Shown here: positions 1-8,871 of the stretch, one piece after another
Layout: each line of letters starts with the position of its first letter
Numbering within the stretch: the first letter of the stretch is position 1
Source of the DNA: Aquabacterium sp. NJ1
GTDB taxonomy: Bacteria; Pseudomonadota; Gammaproteobacteria; Burkholderiales; Burkholderiaceae_C
Direction of reading: 5' to 3'
DNA length: 64,000 bases
Assembly: GCF_000768065.1 (NCBI RefSeq)
Contig: NZ_JRKM01000001.1
Location: 1,116,001 to 1,180,000, forward strand
The notes under the pieces: generated by a model
Database searches by the model: none
What the model was told of the DNA's origin: nothing
The model's input: the letters and a program-made list of their open reading frames with translations, nothing else
Made by a program: the position numbers and the translations under genes

Positions 1-733
<733 letters not shown>

Positions 734-787
734 TTAGAGGGTTCGATGATCTGGCAGAGCGAGTGCCGCCCGGTTCAGACTGTGAAA

Positions 788-1042
788 TCAGGCCTTGGGA
801 GCCTGCTCGGCCCATTCGGCCGGCGTCAAAGTCTTCATGGACAGCGCATGGATCTCAGCCCGCATTCTATCGCCGAGGGCCTGGTAAACACGCTGGTGGC
901 GGCCAATCCGGTTCTTGCCCTCGAACTCGGCCGACACGATGGTGGCGAAAAAGTGCTGGCCGTCGCCTTCGACCTCCAGGTGCGAGCACGGCAGCCCGGC
1001 GGCAATGTATTGCTGGATATCGGCAGGGGTGGGGTTGGCCAT
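788..1042 (-). CDS. ibaG: BolA/IbaG family protein
   Basis: Small 84-residue BolA-fold protein. Family members pair with monothiol glutaredoxins and act in Fe-S handling and acid or envelope stress. It starts MANPTPADIQQYIAAGLPCS and carries the BolA signature region around residues 30-60 (FFATIVSAEFEGKNRIGRHQ) with the conserved GxxRIxRHQ-like segment before RVYQAL. It sits 105 bp upstream of murA on the same strand, the usual ibaG position, and follows the ABC permease gene by 29 bp. The Cys at residue 19 and His 39 or 49 could be metal ligands; that is inference. Confidence 0.92.
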   Translation of the reverse strand: MANPTPADIQQYIAAGLPCSHLEVEGDGQHFFATIVSAEFEGKNRIGRHQRVYQALGDRMRAEIHALSMKTLTPAEWAEQAPKA

Positions 1043-1071
1043 GTTGGACTCGACAGATCAGGAAAAAAGGT

Positions 1072-1845
1072 TCAGGACCGGATTTTGTACCCGGTCTTGA
1101 GCAAACGCAGCGCCAGGGCCGAAACACCCAGTGTGGCGGTCGCCACCACGCCCAGGCTCAGCCAGGGGCTGACGTCACTGGCGCCAAAGAAACCGCGCCG
1201 GAAGCCGTCGATCAGGTAGAAGAAGGGGTTGAGGTGGGACAGCCCCTGCCAGAAGCCCGGCAGCGAGTGCACCGAATAGAACACGCCCGACAAAAAAGTC
1301 ATGGGCACGATGATGAAGTTCTGGAAGGCCGCCATCTGGTCGAACTTGTCGGCCCACAGGCCGGCGATCAGGCCCAGCGCGCCCAGCAGGCAGCCGCCCA
1401 GCAGGGCAAAGACCAGGGCCCACCAGGGTTCGACCAAGCCGGGCGGTGCGAACCAGGCCGTGACGATGAACACCCCTGCGCCCACTGCGAGGCCGCGTAC
1501 GAGCGACGCCCCCACGTAAGCCAGGAACCAGGCGCGGTGCGACAAGGGTGTCAACAGCACGAACACCAGGTTGCCGGTGATCTTGCTCTGGATGAGCGAG
1601 GACGAGCTGTTGGCAAAGGCGTTTTGCAGCAGGCTCATCATCACCAGACCGGGGATGAGGAAGCGCGTGTAGCCCACGCCCTTGAACACCTGGACGTGGT
1701 CTTCCAGCACATGGCCAAAGATCAGCAGGTAGAGCACGGAGGTCAGCACCGGCGCGCCAATGGTCTGGAAGCTCACCTTCCAGAAGCGCAGCACTTCCTT
1801 GAGGAACAGTGGGCGGGCGCCCTGCACTGAGGCAAGCCAGTTCAT
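1072..1845 (-). CDS. ABC-2 type transporter permease (YadH-like)
   Basis: Integral membrane subunit of an ABC-2 exporter, 257 residues from ATG at 1845. At least six hydrophobic segments are visible, including VLTSVLYLLIFGHVL, AVGAGVFIVTAWFA, ALVFALLGGCLLGALGLIAGL, and a final SLGVVATATLGVSALAL. The ABC-2 signature region is seen as NFIIVPMTFLSGVFYSV followed by LSHLNPFFYLIDGFRRGFFG. The gene overlaps the stop of the ATPase gene by 4 bp (ATGA), so the two are translationally coupled. The substrate is unknown; YadG/YadH-type pairs are often found near ibaG-murA and are annotated as drug, lipid or polysaccharide exporters. I chose 1845 because longer readings run through the ATPase gene. Confidence 0.93.
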   Translation of the reverse strand: MNWLASVQGARPLFLKEVLRFWKVSFQTIGAPVLTSVLYLLIFGHVLEDHVQVFKGVGYTRFLIPGLVMMSLLQNAFANSSSSLIQSKITGNLVFVLLTPLSHRAWFLAYVGASLVRGLAVGAGVFIVTAWFAPPGLVEPWWALVFALLGGCLLGALGLIAGLWADKFDQMAAFQNFIIVPMTFLSGVFYSVHSLPGFWQGLSHLNPFFYLIDGFRRGFFGASDVSPWLSLGVVATATLGVSALALRLLKTGYKIRS

Positions 1846-2795
1846 GCGGCCACCTCCACCTTGCTCACTTGGCCCACTTTGGCGTGCTCGCCCTGATGGC
1901 TTTGCATGATGGCCAGGAAGACGTCCTCCAGATCGGCGCGCCCCATCTCCAGGTCTTCGACCTTGCAGTGGGCCTCGCGCAGCTGCGCCAGGATCTGCTC
2001 GATCTCGGTGGCGTCGTGCGCGGGCAGCTGCACGATGCGGCCTGTGATGCGGGCCTGCGCAGCGAGCTGCAGCGGCAAAGCTTGGTCGGTCTTGAAGCGC
2101 AGCATGGTGGAGGCCGTGCCCGCCAGCAAGGCGGAGGTACGATCCAGCGCGACCAGTTGCCCCTGCTTGAGCATGCCGATGCGACCGCACAGGGCCTCGG
2201 CCTCCTCCAGGTAATGCGTGGTCAGCAAGACGGCGTGGCCCTGTTTGTTGAGCTGAGCGATGAAGTGCCAAAGGGTCTGGCGCAGCTCCACGTCCACGCC
2301 GGCTGTGGGTTCGTCCAGCACGATCACGGGTGGGCGGTGCACCAGGGCTTGGGCCACCAGCACGCGGCGTTTCATGCCGCCGGACAGCTGGCGCATATTG
2401 GCATCGGCCTTGTCGCTCAAGCCCAGGTTGGCCAGCAGCTCGTCGATCCAGTCGTCATTGCGGCGCAGGCCGAAGTAGGCACTCTGGATGCGCAGGGTTT
2501 CGCGCACCGAAAAAAACGGGTCGAACACCAGTTCCTGCGGGACCACGCCCAGCGCGCGGCGGGCGGCGGCGTAGTCACTGACCACATCATGGCCCTGCAC
2601 GGTGACCTTGCCCGATGTCGCACGGCTCAGGCCGGCCAGGATGCTGATCAGCGTGGTCTTGCCCGCGCCATTGGGGCCCAGCAGGCCGAAAAATTCGCCC
2701 TCCTGGATGTCGAAGCTGACGCCCTGCAGCGCACGCACGGTGCGGCCGCCGGATTCGAATGTTTTGGTGACGTTCTGGAAGGAAACTGCGCTCAT
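1842..2795 (-). CDS. ABC transporter ATP-binding protein (YadG-like)
   Basis: Cytoplasmic ATPase that drives the adjacent ABC-2 permease, 317 residues. Walker A is GPNGAGKTT at residues 40-48, the signature is LSGGMKRR, and Walker B/D-loop is VLDEPTAGVDVELR, followed by the H-loop LLTTHYLEEAE. The C-terminal ~80 residues form the extra domain typical of ABC-2 ATPases (RFKTDQALPLQLAAQARI onward). The start at ATG 2795 gives MSAVSFQNVTKTF, the normal N-terminus; an upstream GTG at 2846 would add 17 unlikely residues. It is the first gene of a minus-strand run with permease, ibaG and murA, divergent from the acyl-CoA-binding protein gene. Confidence 0.94.
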   Translation of the reverse strand: MSAVSFQNVTKTFESGGRTVRALQGVSFDIQEGEFFGLLGPNGAGKTTLISILAGLSRATSGKVTVQGHDVVSDYAAARRALGVVPQELVFDPFFSVRETLRIQSAYFGLRRNDDWIDELLANLGLSDKADANMRQLSGGMKRRVLVAQALVHRPPVIVLDEPTAGVDVELRQTLWHFIAQLNKQGHAVLLTTHYLEEAEALCGRIGMLKQGQLVALDRTSALLAGTASTMLRFKTDQALPLQLAAQARITGRIVQLPAHDATEIEQILAQLREAHCKVEDLEMGRADLEDVFLAIMQSHQGEHAKVGQVSKVEVAA

Positions 2796-2968
2796 GAGGT
2801 CGACGATTCTAGAGAATCCGCCATGACCCCATGGTTTCTCAGGCACTGGCTTGAGGGGGCTGCCAGGCTTCTGAGCCCGTCAAACGGGCAGTAACATGCA
2901 CCCGCGATGAACCCGTCACCGCAGGCCCCAGGCCCGCGCCGTGACCGCCAATTTGACAGGAGACAAGC

Positions 2969-3226
2969 ATGTCCGATCTTCAAGCCCGCTTCGACAAGGC
3001 CCTGGCAGACTCCAAGCTGCTGCCCGCCAAGCCCGACAACAACACCCTGCTGCAGATGTACTCGCTGTTCAAGCAAGGCAGCGTCGGCGACGCCACGGGT
3101 GACCGCCCCGGCTTCACCGATTTCGTGGGCCGCGCCAAGTACGACGCCTGGGCCGCCCTGAAGGGCAAGAGCCAGGACGAAGCCAAGCAGGGCTATATCG
3201 ACCTGGTCGAGTCGCTCAAGAAATAA
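2969..3226 (+). CDS. acyl-CoA-binding protein
   Basis: 85-residue four-helix ACBP that binds medium- and long-chain acyl-CoA esters in the cytosol. The family signature is intact: LPAKPDNNTLLQMYSLFKQGSVGD, then KYDAWAALKGKSQDEAKQGYIDLV near the C-terminus, with the Tyr and Lys residues that contact the CoA moiety. A good ribosome site (acaggagaca) precedes ATG 2969. It faces a PHA-system protein gene across a shared hairpin terminator, so a link between acyl-CoA buffering and polyhydroxyalkanoate metabolism is plausible but inferred from position only. Confidence 0.95.
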   Translation: MSDLQARFDKALADSKLLPAKPDNNTLLQMYSLFKQGSVGDATGDRPGFTDFVGRAKYDAWAALKGKSQDEAKQGYIDLVESLKK

Positions 3227-3268
3227 GCGCATCCATCAGCACGGCCGCGCATGCTGGCCGGCCAAGCA

Positions 3269-3294
3269 AAACGGGCTGCCCATGCAGCCCGTTT
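3269..3294. terminator. bidirectional hairpin between ACBP and PHA-system genes
   Basis: Perfect 11-bp inverted repeat (aaacgggctgc / gcagcccgttt) with a 4-nt ccat loop, flanked by A-rich sequence on the left and T-rich on the right. It lies between two convergent stop codons, 3226 and 3317, so it can serve both genes. Confidence 0.8.
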
Positions 3295-3316
3295 CTCATG
3301 GCGCAGCGCCGCAGGA

Positions 3317-3622
3317 TCAGGCCTTGCCCGATGCCTTGTCGATGATGCGACCCAGGTTCTTGGCGATCTCGGATTCGATCATCGGCTTGAAGGCCTTCAT
3401 CATCATGCCCAGCTTGACGTCCAGGTCGAAGCTGGTGCCGGTCACGGTCATCAGGCCGTTGACGCCCATGCGCTCGAACGTGATGGTGTCCTGGTCGGCA
3501 CCTTCGGTGTGCTTGCACTCCAGGCCCATCTTCTTGGCGGAGTCTTCGGCCCATTGCTTGGCCAGTTCACGGGCCTTTTCCAGACCCAGGGTGTGTGCTT
3601 GGGAAAACTTGACGTCGCTCAT
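3317..3622 (-). CDS. polyhydroxyalkanoic acid system family protein
   Basis: 101-residue cytoplasmic protein that resembles the small PHA-system (putative granule regulation) family found near PHA genes. It starts MSDVKFSQAHTLGLEKAREL at ATG 3622, just after a tcctcg/gagga ribosome site on the minus strand. It continues with WAEDSAKKMGLECKH, a TGTSFDLDVKLGMMMKAFKP segment and a C-terminal IAKNLGRIIDKASGKA. The fold is expected to resemble a START-like or SRPBCC-type small domain; the biochemical role is not established. It implies that the organism makes PHA, although no PHA synthase is in the window. Confidence 0.82.
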   Translation of the reverse strand: MSDVKFSQAHTLGLEKARELAKQWAEDSAKKMGLECKHTEGADQDTITFERMGVNGLMTVTGTSFDLDVKLGMMMKAFKPMIESEIAKNLGRIIDKASGKA

Positions 3623-3722
3623 GGCGAATCTCCTCGTTGGTCGTAACGGCTGGACACTATAAATAGCCCGGCCACGGTTCGACGGGTAATATCTCAAACT
3701 TGTTCGAAAAGTCCCCTGAACC

Positions 3723-4940
3723 ATGACCGTGACGCGTGCCGAACTGCCCCCGACCATCCTGCCGGAGTTGCTGGAGCAGGCCGATGCCATGCGGGCGTTT
3801 CGCCGTGACATCCACGCCCACCCGGAGCTGTGCTTCGAGGAAGAGCGCACCGCCGACCTGATAGCGCACACGCTGCGCAACTGGGGCATCGAGGTGCACA
3901 CGGGGCTGGGCAAGACGGGCGTGGTCGGCGTGATCAAGGGGCGCCCGGGCCAACGCGCCATCGGGCTGCGTGCCGACATGGACGCCCTGCCCATGACCGA
4001 GCACAACACCTTTGCGCACGCCAGCCGGCACCAGGGGCGCATGCACGCCTGCGGCCACGATGGCCACACCGCCATGTTGATGGCCGCCGCCCAGCACCTG
4101 GCGGCCTCGCGCAACTTCGACGGCACCGTGTACGTGGTGTTCCAGCCGGCGGAAGAAGGCGGTGGTGGCGCGCGCGAGATGATCCGCGACGGCCTGTTCA
4201 CCCGCTTCCCGATGGACGCCATCTTCGGCATGCACAACTGGCCGGGTATGGCAGTGGGCGAGTTCGCAATCAAGAGCGGCCCCTGCTTTGCGTCCAGCAA
4301 CGAGTTCCTGATCACCATCCGCGGCAAGGGCTGCCATGGCGCCATGCCCCACTTGGGCGTGGACCCGGTGCCGATTGCCTGCCAGTTGGTGCAGTCCTTC
4401 CAGACCATCCTGACGCGCAACATGCGCCCGATCGAAACCGGCGTCATCTCGGTGACCATGATCGAAGCGGGTGAAGCGACCAATGTGATCCCCGAGTCCG
4501 TGACCATGCAGGGCACGGTGCGCACCTTCACCAACGACACGCTGGATTTGATCGAAAACCGCATGCGCGAGATGACGCAGCACGTGTGCGCCGCCTTTGG
4601 CGCCACGGCGGATTTCGAGTTCAGCCGCAACTACCCGCCCACCATCAACCACCCGGCTGAAACCGAATTCGCGCGCCAGGTGATGTGCGAAGTGGCCGGC
4701 GCAGACAAGGTTCGCGAGTTCGAGCCCACGATGGGCGCGGAAGACTTCAGCTATTTCCTGCAGGCACACCCCGGCGCCTACTTCGTGATCGGCAATGGCG
4801 ACGGTGCGCACCGTGAATCAGGGCACGGCATGGGACCCTGCATGCTGCACAACCCCAGCTATGACTTCAACGACGAGTTGATCCCTCTGGGGGCGACGCT
4901 GTGGGTCAGGCTGGCGCAACGCTGGTTGGCGCAGGGCTGA
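3723..4940 (+). CDS. M20 family amidohydrolase (hippurate hydrolase-like)
   Basis: 405-residue di-metal M20 peptidase/amidohydrolase that cleaves N-acyl amino acids or similar amides in the cytoplasm. Metal ligand motifs are visible: HACGHDGHTAML (residues ~109-120), FQPAEEGGGGA (general base and ligand Glu), GMHNWPGM, and a late ligand motif MGAEDFSYFLQAHPGAY. The dimerisation insert is centred on GKGCHGAMPHLGVDPV. It starts at ATG 3723, 14-20 nt after the end of an AT-rich leader. Length and motif order match HipO/ThrII-type proteins; the natural substrate cannot be read from sequence. Confidence 0.93.
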   Translation: MTVTRAELPPTILPELLEQADAMRAFRRDIHAHPELCFEEERTADLIAHTLRNWGIEVHTGLGKTGVVGVIKGRPGQRAIGLRADMDALPMTEHNTFAHASRHQGRMHACGHDGHTAMLMAAAQHLAASRNFDGTVYVVFQPAEEGGGGAREMIRDGLFTRFPMDAIFGMHNWPGMAVGEFAIKSGPCFASSNEFLITIRGKGCHGAMPHLGVDPVPIACQLVQSFQTILTRNMRPIETGVISVTMIEAGEATNVIPESVTMQGTVRTFTNDTLDLIENRMREMTQHVCAAFGATADFEFSRNYPPTINHPAETEFARQVMCEVAGADKVREFEPTMGAEDFSYFLQAHPGAYFVIGNGDGAHRESGHGMGPCMLHNPSYDFNDELIPLGATLWVRLAQRWLAQG

Positions 4941-5642
4941 TCAGCCCACCTCGCCCTGCTCCCAGCTGATGCGGTTCCACTGCAGGGCTCGGCTGCGCCA
5001 GTGTTCTTCGATGCTCTGCACGAAGTCCGGGCGGACCAGCTTGCCGCGGTTGATCAGCCAGTCGTCATCCTCATGGCGCACGACAACGCCCTCCAGTGAG
5101 CCTTCGCGGTAGTGGCTGCGGTGGGTCTGCACCCACTCGGTCAGCGTGGCCAGCGTGGTCAGGCCCTGGCTCACGCGGGGCACCTCGCGCACCTGGAGCT
5201 TTTGCGCCAGCTCGTGGCGGCGGCGTGTGCTCCAGAAGCGGCCGGTGGCGCGGTCGTACACATCAAAGGCGAGGTACCAGTCCGGCAGGGTTTCGTAGTC
5301 CAGCGAGTGCTGGGCGGCACACCATTCGCCGAACAGGATGAGCTGGTCACCCAGCGCATCGAACAAGGCGTCCTCGCGGATCACCAGCCATTCATCCAGG
5401 CGCGCGAACTGGCCGCCATAAGGCTTGTTGAGGTACTGGCCGCGGTTCTGCACATGCAGCACACCCTCGGCGTTGAAGGAGATGCCCATGTTGGCACCGT
5501 CGAGCTTTTCTTCGACGACCACGGGGTGATCCAGCAAGGCCTTGACCTCATCGGGGGCCAGCACTTTGTCGTCGCGCGGGGTGCCCGATGCCAGCCAGGC
5601 GATGTGCGGCGTGTGGGGAAAACGGAAGAACTCGCTAGTCAT
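4941..5642 (-). CDS. RNA ligase-like nucleotidyltransferase
   Basis: 233-residue protein with the covalent nucleotidyltransferase motifs of ATP-dependent RNA ligases. Motif I is EKLDGANMG with the presumed AMP-accepting Lys46. The motif III region is LILFGEWCAAQH (Glu106), followed by WYLAFDVYD. Motif IV is EGVVVR (184-189). Motif V is RGKLVRPDF with Lys201. It is shorter than T4 Rnl2 and has no obvious C-terminal specificity domain, as in minimal RNA ligase family proteins. The stop abuts the amidohydrolase stop. Its start is 9 bp after the PIN-like gene on the same strand, so the two are probably co-transcribed. Function in RNA repair is inferred. Confidence 0.85.
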   Translation of the reverse strand: MTSEFFRFPHTPHIAWLASGTPRDDKVLAPDEVKALLDHPVVVEEKLDGANMGISFNAEGVLHVQNRGQYLNKPYGGQFARLDEWLVIREDALFDALGDQLILFGEWCAAQHSLDYETLPDWYLAFDVYDRATGRFWSTRRRHELAQKLQVREVPRVSQGLTTLATLTEWVQTHRSHYREGSLEGVVVRHEDDDWLINRGKLVRPDFVQSIEEHWRSRALQWNRISWEQGEVG

Positions 5643-5651
5643 GCTCGGACC

Positions 5652-6212
5652 TTACTTGCCAAACTTGTGGACGTGGAACTGGTTCAGTTCCGCATCGCAT
5701 AGAAACTGAACGCGCACACCATGGGTGGCCAGCGCCGCAGACCAATCCAGCCACTTGCAATCGGCTGCCTGCAGGATGGGCGGCACCTCGGGGTGGCTGC
5801 GGGCCACGGCCACGAACTTGCGGTCGGCAGCATCGAAGTGGCTCAATGCTGGCTCATCAGGAAAGGCCTCGTAGCCACGTTCGGCGTGAGGCGGGATCTC
5901 GACCAGGTCGCAGCGCGCGGGGTTGTCCAGGTTGTGCAGCACCCAGCGCAGGAAGGCATCACCGGGGCCTTGCCCATCGCTGGCGTGGGTCTTGTGCTGG
6001 TACTCGCGCACGATCTCGAAGCCGGCATCCACGGCCACGCGGCCGGTCTGCATCAGCGACGTCAGCCAGCGGGCGCAACGCTGGACGCAATCGGGTGAGA
6101 CATCAGGGTGCTGGCCGTTGGCCACCAGGATCACGTTGGTGTCCACGACATATGTGAACGCGCCGGGGCCATCTGGCGCAGAGGGAAGATCGGGGTGCCT
6201 GTGATGCGACAT
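5652..6212 (-). CDS. PIN-like domain protein (putative ribonuclease)
   Basis: 186-residue protein whose N-terminal YVVDTNVILVANG (Asp24) is a classical PIN nuclease first strand. Further acidic positions expected of a PIN active site are Glu70 (EIVREYQ), Asp130 in HFDAADRKFVAVA and Asp151 in LQAADCKWLDW, a DxxD-type arrangement. No antitoxin-like gene is adjacent, unlike VapC systems. The downstream partner is the RNA ligase-like gene. A nuclease role is inferred from these residues, and the substrate is unknown. It begins at ATG 6212, divergent from the exeA-like gene with a 115-bp gap. Confidence 0.7.
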   Translation of the reverse strand: MSHHRHPDLPSAPDGPGAFTYVVDTNVILVANGQHPDVSPDCVQRCARWLTSLMQTGRVAVDAGFEIVREYQHKTHASDGQGPGDAFLRWVLHNLDNPARCDLVEIPPHAERGYEAFPDEPALSHFDAADRKFVAVARSHPEVPPILQAADCKWLDWSAALATHGVRVQFLCDAELNQFHVHKFGK

Positions 6213-6327
6213 GGATAGGGCTTGAGAGCCCCCTCATTTTGCGCCCAGGCGCCCCAGCGGGACGCGGCATGATGTGGCGGGATGTCCACTGAGCGGAGGC
6301 AACTCCGACTGACGCTATGCTTGCCCC

Positions 6328-8103
6328 ATGTACGCGCAATATTTCGGCCTGAAACAGGCGCCGTTCTCGATCGCGCCCGACCCGCGTTATCTGTACATGA
6401 GCGAGCGCCACCGCGAGGCCCTGGCTCACCTGCTGTATGGCGTGGGCGGTGGTGGCGGTTTCGTGGTGCTCACGGGCGAGATCGGCGCGGGCAAGACCAC
6501 GGTCTGCCGCTGCTTCCTGGAGCAGATCCCCCGCCGCACCAACGTCGCCTACATCTTCAACCCCAAGCTGACCGTGGGCGAGCTGCTCAAATCGGTGTGC
6601 GACGAGTTCCGCATCCCCTACGAGCACCAAGGCCCGGGCCAGGCCACCATCAAGGACTACGTTGACCCGCTCAACGAGTTCCTGCTCAAGACGCACGCGG
6701 TCGGCCAGAACAATGTGCTGATCATCGACGAGGCGCAGAACCTCTCGCCCGACGTGCTGGAGCAGTTGCGCCTGCTGACCAATCTGGAGACGAGCGAACG
6801 CAAGCTGCTGCAGATCATGCTGATCGGGCAGCCCGAGTTGCGCACGATGCTGGCTCACCCCGAGCTGGAACAACTGGCCCAGCGGGTGATCGCGCACTTT
6901 CACCTGGAGGCCTTGTCTGAAGACGAGACGGGCCAATACATCCAGCACCGCCTGTCCGTGGGCGGGCTCAAGCGGGGCCGGCTGTTTGACAGCAAGGCCG
7001 TGCGCCGCGTCCACCAACTCACGGGTGGCGTGCCACGGCGCATCAACTTGTTGTGCGACCGCGCGCTGCTGGGCGCCTATGTCGAGAACAAGGCCAAGGT
7101 GGACCGGCAGATCGTGGACAAGGCCGCGCAGGAAGTTTTCCAGGTACCCAAGCCTGGCCATGCCGCCGCGCCAACAAGCAAGGCCAGCCCGAGCGGTTCG
7201 ACACCACGTACTGGCCGCAAGAACAAGCCCCAGGAGCCATGGATGCCCTGGCTGGCTGGCGGCCTGCTGTTCACGGCCATGGCAGGCATTGGCGGGGCGG
7301 CGTGGCTGCATCAGCACCAACGCGCGCAAGCGGTCAAGCTGGCGGCCAAGGCTGCCTCAGGCCCGGACGCCAAAGGCCGCAGTGCCGCATCGGCCGCTCG
7401 CACCAGCGCATCGGCCGTCATACCAGGCGGCACCATCAGCACCACACTGGCTGCGCCACCGATCGAGGCACGCGGCGTTTACCAGGCCGCCTTCCGCAAG
7501 GAAAAGGACGCCTTGCATGCGCTGGCGCCGCTGTGGCAAGTCACGCTGAGCGAGACCGGTGACACCTGCACCCAGGCGCAACGGCAGGATCTGGCCTGTT
7601 TCCGCAACAGCGGCGGGCTGGCCCTGATCCGCCAGCTGGCGCGCCCGGTCGTGCTGGCGCTGCATGACGACAAGAACCAGGCCATCTACGCCCTGTTGAC
7701 CGGCTTGAAAGACCAGACCGCCTTCATCACCCTGGACGGCAAGCCCTATTCGCTCCCGTTGAGTGCGCTGGCCACCATGTGGCGGGGCGACTTCATCACG
7801 TACTGGCGTACGCCGCCGGCCTTCCGCGCCAAGATCCTGCCGGGCAACGCCGGCCCGGCTGTGGATTGGCTGGCCCTGCAACTCGCCAGGCTGGACAAGG
7901 CCCCGCCGCCCGGCGGCAAACAGGTTTTTGACGCCAGCATGCAGTCGCGGGTGTACGCTTTCCAGATGGCGCAGGGGCTCAAGCCCGACGGGGTCGTGGG
8001 CGCCACCACCTTCATGCTGATCAACCGCGCCGTGGGCATCGACGAACCCAGGCTGCAAACGGGCCAGACCACCGCGAGACGAGACGATGTCCTACATCCT
8101 TGA
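6328..8103 (+). CDS. ExeA/GspA-type AAA ATPase with peptidoglycan-binding domain
   Basis: 591-residue inner-membrane ATPase of the kind that, with GspB, helps insert the type II secretion secretin through peptidoglycan. An N-terminal AAA domain carries Walker A GEIGAGKTT (50-58) and Walker B VLIIDEAQN (130-137), then LIGQPELR and a GGVPRRINLLCDRAL sensor segment. A single membrane span lies near 306-326 (LAGGLLFTAMAGIGGAAWL). The periplasmic part ends in a peptidoglycan-binding repeat at ~511-575 (FQMAQGLKPDGVVGATTFMLIN). Starting MYAQYFGLKQAPFSIAPDPR is characteristic of ExeA. The 3' end overlaps gspB by 17 bp. No other type II secretion genes are in the window. Confidence 0.92.
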   Translation: MYAQYFGLKQAPFSIAPDPRYLYMSERHREALAHLLYGVGGGGGFVVLTGEIGAGKTTVCRCFLEQIPRRTNVAYIFNPKLTVGELLKSVCDEFRIPYEHQGPGQATIKDYVDPLNEFLLKTHAVGQNNVLIIDEAQNLSPDVLEQLRLLTNLETSERKLLQIMLIGQPELRTMLAHPELEQLAQRVIAHFHLEALSEDETGQYIQHRLSVGGLKRGRLFDSKAVRRVHQLTGGVPRRINLLCDRALLGAYVENKAKVDRQIVDKAAQEVFQVPKPGHAAAPTSKASPSGSTPRTGRKNKPQEPWMPWLAGGLLFTAMAGIGGAAWLHQHQRAQAVKLAAKAASGPDAKGRSAASAARTSASAVIPGGTISTTLAAPPIEARGVYQAAFRKEKDALHALAPLWQVTLSETGDTCTQAQRQDLACFRNSGGLALIRQLARPVVLALHDDKNQAIYALLTGLKDQTAFITLDGKPYSLPLSALATMWRGDFITYWRTPPAFRAKILPGNAGPAVDWLALQLARLDKAPPPGGKQVFDASMQSRVYAFQMAQGLKPDGVVGATTFMLINRAVGIDEPRLQTGQTTARRDDVLHP

Positions 8104-8854
8104 CGCCCTCAAGAAGGCCGATGCCGAGCGCGAGCGTGGCTCGGTACCTGGGCTGCATTCGCAACCGCTCGGCCAGGTGGATGACGATGAGGACACGGTT
8201 TCGCGCCGCCCCGTGCCGCCTGCGATGTGGCTGGTCGCGGGCGCGGGCATCTGCCTGATTGCGGTGTTGAGCTGGCAATTGCTGAGCCGGCCTGCTGCGC
8301 CTACGCCGGAACCTGCACCGGAACCTGCGGTTGCGCCCATGGCCACGACGGCGCCACCGCCGGATCAGCACACGCAGCCCGCCCGGGCGGACAGCATGCC
8401 GGCGGCAGTCGAACAACGCGCGCCGCAACCGCCATTGGCGGTCACGCCGCCCCAAGCACCAGCCGAAAGGCCGCCGGCCGTCGCGCAGCATGCGCCCCCG
8501 CCTGCACCAGCCATGCCGCCAGCCACACCCCCGGCCGCGGTGGTGCGTGAGGCCCCTGCCCGCGCCACGGCACAGGCGACCCAGACCGCCCCCAAGCCCG
8601 CGACGCAAGTCGCACCGCCTGCCACCCGCGTTCCCACCATGAGCGAGTTGCCGGACGACATCAAGCGGGACTTGCCGCAGCTGATGATTGGCGGCGCCAT
8701 GTACTCTGACACGCCGTCCAGCCGCATGCTGATCATCAACAGCCAGGTCTTCCATGAAGGCGACCAGCCTTACCAGGGCCTGGTGCTGGAAGAGATCCGG
8801 CTCAAGTCGGCCGTGTTCAAGTACCGCGGTTACCGCTACGCCATCAACTACTGA
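8087..8854 (+). CDS. gspB: GspB-like general secretion protein
   Basis: 255-residue partner of the ExeA/GspA ATPase. It has the typical short cytoplasmic head MSYILDALKKADAERERGSV, one membrane span near residues 45-65 (MWLVAGAGICLIAVLSWQLL), and a long Pro/Ala-rich periplasmic linker (~70-180). The C-terminal GspB domain begins around DIKRDLPQLMIGGAMYSD and ends VFKYRGYRYAINY. The start codon is inside the end of the upstream gene, which indicates translational coupling. The linker is compositionally biased and its length should vary between strains. Confidence 0.9.
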   Translation: MSYILDALKKADAERERGSVPGLHSQPLGQVDDDEDTVSRRPVPPAMWLVAGAGICLIAVLSWQLLSRPAAPTPEPAPEPAVAPMATTAPPPDQHTQPARADSMPAAVEQRAPQPPLAVTPPQAPAERPPAVAQHAPPPAPAMPPATPPAAVVREAPARATAQATQTAPKPATQVAPPATRVPTMSELPDDIKRDLPQLMIGGAMYSDTPSSRMLIINSQVFHEGDQPYQGLVLEEIRLKSAVFKYRGYRYAINY

Positions 8855-8871
8855 TCAAGGCCCCGACGAGG

